Positions 52,913 to 60,000 of a DNA stretch of 60,000 nucleotides are shown here, piece after piece. The notes under the pieces are model-generated. The model was not told where the DNA came from. It saw nothing but the letters and a program-made list of their open reading frames with translations, and did not search any database. The DNA is from Antedon mediterranea (taxonomy: Eukaryota; Echinodermata; Crinoidea; Comatulida; Antedonidae), in the NCBI RefSeq assembly GCF_964355755.1, contig NC_092678.1, forward strand, positions 14,978,922 through 15,038,921. Direction: 5' to 3'. How positions within the stretch are numbered: position 1 is the first letter of the stretch; every line of letters starts with the position of its first letter. Position numbers and translations under genes: made by a program.

Positions 52913-53300
52913 GATTGAAACTTCATCCTTATTGTTTGTACCTCCTTATATACAATGGCTTACATTCTTTGCAAATAAATTACATAAAACGAACAATTAA
53001 AAATCAACCAAAAAAATAACAAAACACAATGTAAGCATAATGTACTTTACAATATTTCATATAATACACCTACCGGGAGCTAATGAAATTACCAGCCAGA
53101 TATCATATCGAAGAGTCGCTTATATTCGGGAAACTTTGATTTTTCAACCTGGACCGCAAATTCAGTTCACAACGTTACCGGTTCCCATTTCCTTATAAAT
53201 GATCAAACTATCAAGTTATACAAAAACTTTCAGAATTACTTACTGCATTTTACCAAGCCTAATAATGGGTTATGGGTATTCATTTTTTCAGTTGTAACCT
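52913..53300. other. Spacer, nothing recognised
   Basis: AT-rich; no signal. Confidence 0.4.
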
Positions 53301-53308
53301 TATATAGT

Positions 53309-53530
53309 GAGGGCGTGTGGCGCTGTGTGTTGGACGTTCGACTGATCATTAGACCGAGGTTCAAATCCAACTCTCGCCGCATTGCTTGTATCCTTAGGCA
53401 AGATACTTTACTTACGTTTGCCTCTCTCCACATAGGTGTATAATTGGGAACCCGGTTAGATCGAGACACAAGTTTGCGCTGATTAGTATCTGCATCTATG
53501 GGAGTATGTTTCCATAGGTGTTTGATCAGG
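53309..53530 (+). mobile_element. tRNA-derived SINE
   Basis: The head (53309-53380) has an A-box-like TGGCGCTGTGTGTTGGACG and B-box GAGGTTCAAATCC. The body carries TATCCTTAGGCAAGATACTT and TTGCCTCTCTCCACATAGG, a block seen in many invertebrate tRNA SINEs. Ends in a GCATCTATGGGAG / TTTCCATAGG segment without clear tail. Confidence 0.75.
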
Positions 53531-55120
53531 AAATGACTGGGGTAATAATGTTTAGCGCATTGATAGCTTGGTTATATGCGCTATATAAGAATGAACTATT
53601 ATTATATAACAGTATTTTATTTCATTTTTTATTCGTTCAATTTCAATATAAATACATACAAAAAAAGGCAAACCAAAGTGAACTTAATCGCTGTAGCGGA
53701 GCCGGTTGACACAATCCCAAAGTTATTTATTAAAGTTATAAATATAAGACTCATTTTATATTTGTTGTTAATGACTTTTTCACATAGAATAGACACACCG
53801 ATCAATATTTATATGAAGCTTCGTAATATTAAATTAGAGATATGTTCTGTCTGATAATCAATGGTGTATCCCCCACATTTACAAAAGAGGTTATTCGACA
53901 AAGATTTAAATTGAAATATAGCATACTGGTAATAGTACACTTATGCTTAAAAATAATCTTTTTTTGCTTTGTTTTTGTTCATCATATTATTACCTTCAAA
54001 TATAAGAAGGTAATGTACTGTATGTTGTTCAATTATTATTAACATGATGCAACTGCTCTTGGTATAATTAATACATTTTAGCTCCTTTCGATTAATTTGA
54101 TTTAGTTAATCAATGTTGTATAATCCATCGAAGAATAATATTTATTAAAAATATAACATTTTCTACATGTACATGCTCTACATGTACATCTAAGTGGTAG
54201 ATATGTTAAACCTTCGTTATAAATAGTTACTTATAAGCTTGGTTGTATCTCTAACATTACTGAATAAGGTAAAGTACATAAGAGTGGACCCTATATTTCG
54301 GTGATCTAACCTTGTGTAATTATCGGGTGACACTCAAGCGCACCTCATATTTCGAGTATTGTGTTCATAACTATAAAGGCCTACTTGCATCACAGTGGTT
54401 AAAACAAGAAAACACAGTTGGACACCTCTAACGGTCGTGGTACCGATATTTAATCTCTAAATGGGAAATGAATATATTATATATATTTTAATTATCCGCA
54501 TCGTTTTATTTCTATTGTATAAAATAAATACGTTGTGTGATTTGTAATGAATTAATTATATATCTTCATAAAGGCGGACATAGCATAAGGTAAAAGGGCT
54601 AGAGATAATGTATTGAATAGATTATTAATTTAACTATGTTTTATGTTTTAGTATCCCTAAAGTCTAAAAAGGGCCAATTTGGGAAAAAATTAGAAACAAG
54701 TGTTTCTCAACTGATTTGTGTCATCTGGGGTCTATATATCCACCAAATTTTGGAATTTTAAAGTGGCGGCCATAAATTACAGGTGCACCCGATTCTGCTA
54801 CTATCCATAGGTGCTATCTGTAAAACTATAGCAAGTTATACACGTTGCTGTCTGCTATAAATGCTGTACTTTTAACACACGGTACACTGTCTGTAGCACA
54901 GTGTCTGTTGACAATTTACAATGATGTACAACCATAGGCAGGTTTTCGTACTGCCATGCAAGAATGGATAGGTGTTTTCCGCCGCTTTTAGGCCTTGATC
55001 TTGTCAGTTATTGTTATTAGTATACGAATTACGTAATTAGTTTAGTAGCTCATCTACCTTTTTAGCAGGGCATAATGAATATTTTAGCTAGGCTAGGCCT
55101 ACTAGTCTAGCGGGAAATCA
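53531..55120. other. No gene recognised
   Basis: AT-rich; contains CTACATGTACAT duplicated at about 54170-54190 and a GTGGCGGCCATAAATT motif near 54765. Nothing coding was supported. Confidence 0.4.
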
Positions 55121-55125
55121 ACCAA

Positions 55126-55215
55126 TTATTTGGTTGGATACGAGCTTAGGGTAGGAAGTTAAGTACGAGTTGGCATGGGTACGAGTCGACCAGGGGTGAA
55201 TCGACCAGGGTACAC
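55126..55215 (+). repeat. Left flank repeat (TACGAG family)
   Basis: AACCAATTATTTGG followed by TACGAGTTGGCATGGGTACG and GAGTCGACCAGGG. It is similar, in inverted orientation, to 58105-58175. Confidence 0.5.
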
Positions 55216-55355
55216 CCAGCCGCACTACTAGATCATAGGCTAACATGCCTGCAGGAATGGAAAATCTGTCCTAGCTATAGGCATAGGCCTACATTGGGAC
55301 GCCAAAAAAAGCCATCCTATGAGCATAAAAAGGCCTCCTAGAACCAGACGTTTTA

Positions 55356-55757
55356 TTGTTCTTTAACATCCCTCAATCCAGTGCAAGTGAGGACACAGAG
55401 AATGTCCTACGGAAGGTGCTGACCAAAGTAAACACCGCTGCTGACGATATCGAGTTTGCAAATGTCCACCGTCTGCCTACCAAGTCTGTAACGACTACTA
55501 AGCCCATCATAGCAAAATTTCTAAAAATGAAAGATCGTGAGGCCGTTTTGAATTACATTTCTCGCGCTAAGCTGAACATCGCTGGGAAACCGGTTGTTGC
55601 TGTTCCACATCTGCCTACAGCCATGCAACATGAACGGAAAAGGCTCATTCCAATTCGAAACAAGCTGTTAGACAGTGGGAAGAACGCCAAAATACGAGTT
55701 CAAGGCACCAAGGTAGCTATCTTCGTTGATAAGGTAATATGGAAAGAGAATTTGTAA
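55356..55757 (+). CDS. LINE ORF1 protein, RRM-like, partial
   Basis: Reads FFNIPQSSASEDTENVLRK, FANVHRLPTKSVTTTKPIIA, MKDREAVLNYISRAKLNIAG, KRLIPIRNKLLDSGKNAKIR and VQGTKVAIFVDKVIW. The RRM and C-terminal domain pattern is that of L1-type ORF1p. The frame is open upstream (EPDVLLFFNIP) without a Met, so the N-terminus is missing or in another exon. Function: RNA binding in the retrotransposition particle. Confidence 0.75.
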   Translation: MFFNIPQSSASEDTENVLRKVLTKVNTAADDIEFANVHRLPTKSVTTTKPIIAKFLKMKDREAVLNYISRAKLNIAGKPVVAVPHLPTAMQHERKRLIPIRNKLLDSGKNAKIRVQGTKVAIFVDKVIWKENL

Positions 55758-56279
55758 ATTGTTTACTATTCTATTTCAACATTAACTCATTTTTTAACTT
55801 CGAAATGCCGGACGGTAGTCGTTTTATTTGCCATTTTCAACATTTAATTTATTTCATGAACTTCCCAACTGTTTAATGAATTTCCGTACTGTTTAGAATG
55901 AGAATCGTTTATTTTCCTTTATTTATTGAACTATGCAAATGCCGGCAGTACTTTATGGAGTGAGAAACTGTAAATTGTTTGTATTTCCATTCTTACATTA
56001 ATTAATTATTTCATAAATTTTTAAAATGCAAGTAGTGTGAGATTTCATTGATCTTTCTATCTGTCCACACGTTAAATTCAAACATCATATGGACCTTTCC
56101 CCAGTAACACATTTTTCTTGTCCTCTTCGTTTTTCACTTTCTGCCTAGATAAGTATATGTGTTTAAGTGTGTATAATATATGTTATATGTTGGCATGGTA
56201 CTCTTTTTTTTTACATATATATTTCATTATGCGTTATATTTAATGACCTATTACATTTCATTTTATATTATTCAAGTAA

Positions 56280-57830
56280 ATGACTAACTATTGTAATTGC
56301 TATTCAAAAGACATTAGAAGTCATCAGTCAACGATTGTTTGTAAAATTTGTAACTCTTTTTACCATACACATTGTATTTATACCGATGTTAATGCTAATG
56401 AAGACTGGTTTTGTTTTCAATGTACTGGAAATGTCTTTCCTTTCAACCATTACATTGACGACGATGAATTTAAATTTGCTTTATTCAGTCTTAATAATAC
56501 CCTTGAATATAATAGAATGTTAAATCTGAAATTTAATCCATTTGTCTTTAACGATGTGATAAATAACTCTAATAATTTAATTGATTATGACATACCACAT
56601 TCATGTTCTTATACATTTGATCATAACATCTCAGCTACATGTGAAAAGGACTTTTCCATCTTACATATACATCCACGAAGTTTCAATAAAAACGTTCTGA
56701 TTAGCACGTTCCTCACTAGTTTAAGGCATACCTTTTCGATTCTAGCTTTATCAGAAACCTGGTTTAAAGAGGATGGTTCCAATTTAATCCACATAGATAA
56801 CTATAACTTGGTTAATACACCACGCTGTGGAAGAAGAAGTGGTGGTGTTGCTATCTATGTTCATAATACAATCTCATTTCGAATTCGAAATGATTTAAAA
56901 TTAATTGACAAACCATCTGAGCACTTTGATCATTCTAAATCTATCTTTATTGAAATAACAGTTCCCGGTAGGAAAAACATTGTCGTTGGCAATATCTATC
57001 ATGCTCATCGTACCAATATTGAAACATTTTTTTATGATCTTACAAATTGTCTCACAAAAATTAATACTAAAGAAAAACAATGTTATATATCCGGTGATTT
57101 TAATCTTGACCTTCTACATTCTAATGACAATCACATTATTAATGAGTTCCTCTCTATTTTTTATAACCATAATATGTTTCCTCTTATCGATAGACCCACC
57201 AGAATTACCCCTTCAACAGCTTCCCTAATTGATAACATTTTCACTAACGTTTTTACTCATTATATAAAATCGGGTGTTGTTATTGCCGATGTTTCTGATC
57301 ATTATCCTGTTTACCAAATCACTAAATCAACTCCAATTAGCAACGCAAATACCGCGAATAAAATTTCCACTCGTTTATTTAACCAAACTAGAATTCAACA
57401 CTTTTTTGAAAATTTAAGCTTGGTTGATTGGAGTTGTATTACTGATCTTGATTCTTCTGACCATGCATATAATGTTTTCATCGATAAATTCACAAAGGTG
57501 TACAATGTACATTTTCCCATCTCTAAACATTCCAACAACAATTCCCGGCGTCGTTGTATTCCTCAAAAACATTGGATTACTTCGGCGATCCTAAAATCAA
57601 TAACTCGAAAAGATAAATTATACAAAAAGTATGCAAGTAACCCTACTGAATTCAACAAAACGTCTTATGTTAATTATCGTAATAAACTTACTTCTATAAT
57701 CAGGATTTCTAAACAGCAGTATTATGCTGAAAAGCTTGAGGAAACAAAATTTAATTCAAAACAGACTTGGAATGTTCTCAATAACATTATGGGTAGACAA
57801 AACAATAAACACATATCATCATTTTTTTAA
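56280..57830 (+). CDS. LINE ORF2 N-terminus: PHD finger plus endonuclease
   Basis: Starts at ATG 56280. A PHD-type finger covers about residues 5-48: Cys pairs CNC and CKIC, then HTHC and CFQC. Linker FPFNHYIDDDEFKFA. AP endonuclease: LALSETWF, GRRSGGVAIYVHN, SGDFNLDLLHS (about 271), DRPTRITPSTASLIDNIF, ADVSDHYPVY. It ends in an in-frame TAA after HISSFF; the same frame then continues INDIHISDSQIIADNFNNYF. PHD fingers read histone tails, so this could guide integration. Fusion to the EN of ORF2 is the unusual point, since in CR1 elements PHD is usually described in ORF1. Confidence 0.82.
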   Translation: MTNYCNCYSKDIRSHQSTIVCKICNSFYHTHCIYTDVNANEDWFCFQCTGNVFPFNHYIDDDEFKFALFSLNNTLEYNRMLNLKFNPFVFNDVINNSNNLIDYDIPHSCSYTFDHNISATCEKDFSILHIHPRSFNKNVLISTFLTSLRHTFSILALSETWFKEDGSNLIHIDNYNLVNTPRCGRRSGGVAIYVHNTISFRIRNDLKLIDKPSEHFDHSKSIFIEITVPGRKNIVVGNIYHAHRTNIETFFYDLTNCLTKINTKEKQCYISGDFNLDLLHSNDNHIINEFLSIFYNHNMFPLIDRPTRITPSTASLIDNIFTNVFTHYIKSGVVIADVSDHYPVYQITKSTPISNANTANKISTRLFNQTRIQHFFENLSLVDWSCITDLDSSDHAYNVFIDKFTKVYNVHFPISKHSNNNSRRRCIPQKHWITSAILKSITRKDKLYKKYASNPTEFNKTSYVNYRNKLTSIIRISKQQYYAEKLEETKFNSKQTWNVLNNIMGRQNNKHISSFF

Positions 57831-58112
57831 ATAAATGATATACATATATCTGATTCTCAAATTATTGCTGATAACTTTAATAATTACTTTGTCAACATTG
57901 GTCCTGAATACCTACGTAAAATTCCTCAATCTGATATTACTTTTAATTATTTTATAAATAACATAAAATCACCCGTTAGCTCTCTGTTTTTTTTACCAAC
58001 TGATAAAGATGAAGTACTCACAATATTCAGAAATCTGAAATCTGGTGCTAGCAGCGGTTTCGATGACATTAAACCAGATATTATTAAATCTGTTGGGGAA
58101 TTAATAGCATCA
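57831..58112 (+). pseudogene. LINE RT start, cut off
   Basis: Continues the ORF2 frame after the TAA at 57828-57830: DNFNNYFVNIGPEYLRKIPQ, then LKSGASSGFDDIKPDIIKS and VGELIAS. It stops where TACCC/GTACCC-rich sequence begins. The catalytic palm motifs are absent. Confidence 0.8.
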
Positions 58113-58320
58113 TCACCCAAGCCAACTCATACCTAATTTGGCTAACCCGTACCCAAATAATTGGTTAAATCGTACCAACTTTGGCTAACCTGTACCCAAA
58201 TTTTTAATAGCATTAAACATGGGTACTGGTCAAACCATGAAGAGTACGAGCCAGCCCTTGATGAGTGCGAGTGAGCCAACATTTTGGTTACGAGTTGGAA
58301 TTTTTACGGGTTGACCTGTA
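58105..58320. repeat. Right flank repeat (TACCC/TACGAG family)
   Basis: TTGGCTAACCCGTACCCAAA and TTGGCTAACCTGTACCCAAA are two imperfect direct copies about 50 bp apart. TACGAG/GTGCGAG motifs follow in the other orientation. It resembles 55126-55215 in inverse. Confidence 0.5.
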
Positions 58321-58404
58321 TTCTTCTAGCTAATATTACTAGGCCTCGAGTAGGTCTACGCTAAATTCCGGCTACAATAATGGTCTATTCTGTTTATAGC
58401 TTTA

Positions 58405-58465
58405 TTGATACTGGGTTCAAATCTGGGTTGGGACGGCTTTTTCTCATTCAAAAACAGATTTCCTT
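58405..58465 (+). pseudogene. Worn tRNA-unit fragment
   Basis: CTGGGTTCAAATCTGGGTTG then GGACGGCTTTTTCTCATTC matches the T arm and T-rich tail of the tRNA-bearing unit (GAGTTCGAGTCTCGG ... GACTTTTTCTCATTC), diverged. Confidence 0.6.
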
Positions 58466-60000
58466 ATAATAATAAAATAATATCGGCCTATGAATTTAAC
58501 TTAATATTGTATTGTTTACATAATATTAGTAATTCCCATTGTATTTATTATTATTATTATTATATATTTTACGGTTACCCTTTAATTATACCATAGTATA
58601 ACTTCCTTGTTATATTTTATTTTCTTCATAATTCAGCATTTTTTTTTTCACAGCACAAATTATCATACTGAATCATCACACACAAATTCTCATGAAATCT
58701 CTACTGTATTTCTGCAAGCTAATGCAGCTACATGGTATTGCCTTGAGGCTAAACTACACGGTATACTGGCACTACCATCATTCCTGGCCCACACATAAGT
58801 ACAGTCGTGTACTACTGATTCCATCCTGTGGTCAAGGCTTTATTTGCTCTTATGCTTATTTCCTCTAACATACAGAGTACGTAGGGCTTCTAATTTGCTT
58901 TTATACCTGTTAATTTAAAAATCATTTAGGCCTATTGGTGCATAAAGATCAAATTTAGACTGTAAATACTGGAATGATCACCCAAAAATTTATTTCACAG
59001 CTAGAAAAAAGAATACAGAGTATAATAATTATTTTTGTGTGAATCTTCTTGGGGTTGTTTGACAGCCTATTCGCTTCTTCTTTTCTTCAGAAAACATCTA
59101 ATTTAGGTCTTAAAGTCACAAAAATACACCACACATCGCCAACCTCAAACACACCAGATTCTACCAACACACACTTTATCTACTGAACTAACATAGTACA
59201 GTATAAGTCAAATTAAATGTTTGACATTTTTTTATTGAAATCAATCTTCTGCAAAAAATATTATAATAGTAACAATAACAGAATGGTTTATAGGTATTTT
59301 AATATTTTTTAAACTTAAAAAGATAAAAAAAACTGTTAAACATACATTATAAATGAAATAAAATAACTGCTATTTTAGTAATGCATACACAATTACAGAA
59401 TATTAGAAATCAATGAATTATGTGTCTAAATATGGCATTATTAGGCTAATTTGCTTTGAGAAAAACATTAATGGCATTGGCCTATACAAAAAATCGATGC
59501 AATTAGACAAAATAGTTACATAAACAATTAATACTAATATTGGTAGGCATAACATAATAGTGTATATAAATTTTCCTTCAATATAACCAGTATAGGGCCT
59601 TACCAATATATTTAATACATAATTTATTATATGAACTATATTACACAAAATAAATATAAATTAATTTATAAGGACATGATGATTATCAAAAATAGTCAAT
59701 ATAATTTAATATTATGTTCATATTATTATTATATCATAGAGATTTTCAAAAACATAGTTTGGTATCATTTAGTTTCTGTTTCAGACCTTTAATATTTGGA
59801 AATAACCTATAATAATTATAAAACATTTTTTTTTTAATGCCATTATGTATGTAGATACAGTACACCTATATTGTGAGAACACAATTTCAATCATTTCTTT
59901 GTTTATCAACCTAGAGGTTAAATTTTTAGGAAAACATTGGTTTATTTTTTATATAAATTATATGTGCAGAAATTCGTTCTTCTAGCCTCAGATTATTCCT
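58466..60000. other. No gene recognised
   Basis: Very AT-rich sequence with short open frames only. Confidence 0.45.

Larger units (their letters stand above)
55330..58112 (+). mobile_element. LINE with PHD finger, truncated in RT
   Basis: ORF1-like protein (55356-55757), AT-rich spacer, then ORF2 with a PHD finger and endonuclease (56280-57830). A stop and the start of the RT follow, breaking off near 58112. Related to the LINE at 24.8-29.3 kb. Truncation of the 3' side is unusual for a LINE and implies later deletion or replacement. Confidence 0.8.

Overview
The window reads as a repeat-dense, AT-rich animal nuclear genome. Nothing bacterial is present: coding segments have GT/AG introns, and most of the coding potential sits in retroelements. 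The abundant 'taggcctaggc'-type low-complexity sequence (around 49450-49740), a Ty3/gypsy element with integrase placed before reverse transcriptase (the gmr1 order, described from deuterostomes), Penelope-like elements with hammerhead ribozyme motifs and a 5S/tRNA composite SINE all fit a marine invertebrate deuterostome, perhaps an echinoderm. That assignment is inference.

Layout. 1-2640 holds no recognised gene apart from a 19-bp minisatellite. 2.7-8.05 kb is a mosaic of Penelope-like (PLE) fragments, (AT)n runs and tandem units of about 360 bp that each carry a tRNA-Glu-like sequence; a hammerhead motif lies at 7088-7136. 8051-13467 is a nearly intact LTR element on the minus strand (LTR-gag-PR-INT-RT-RH-LTR) with one in-frame TGA. 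13.5-17.4 kb holds a GGTC-rich repeat, a LINE endonuclease scrap, a 1.9-kb non-coding element with internal duplications and a perfect-stem foldback. 17.4-24.2 kb is a CR1/L2-like LINE split by a 5.3-kb L1/Tx1-like LINE, bracketed by a target duplication and a poly(A) tail. 24.8-29.3 kb is another CR1-like LINE with an ORF1 and a 912-codon EN-RT frame. 29.3-32.3 kb repeats the mosaic, with large palindromes and an inverted pair of well-formed hammerhead ribozymes.

34 kb has a 5S rRNA/tRNA composite SINE. 36.5-43.1 kb is the one plausible host gene: an ankyrin-repeat gene (+) whose exons, each one repeat long and phase 0-0, have been multiplied together with their introns and with transposon debris. 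43.4-46.3 kb holds a copy of a TIR transposon family and a deleted gmr1-like relic. 47721-52912 is a second TIR element (32-bp perfect TIRs), split by a PIF/Harbinger element (49173-52550, its own 32-bp perfect TIRs and 3-bp ATT duplication). The Harbinger element carries a Myb/SANT-like gene and an internally deleted transposase. 53.3 kb has a tRNA SINE. 55.1-58.3 kb is a truncated LINE with a PHD finger in front of its endonuclease. 58.5-60 kb is AT-rich with nothing recognised.

How it fits together: the window records successive insertion. Nested elements, empty-site paralogues and shared junctions allow relative dating; for example, a gmr1 relic fused to a TIR element was copied along with ankyrin exons. 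No gene set forms a pathway.
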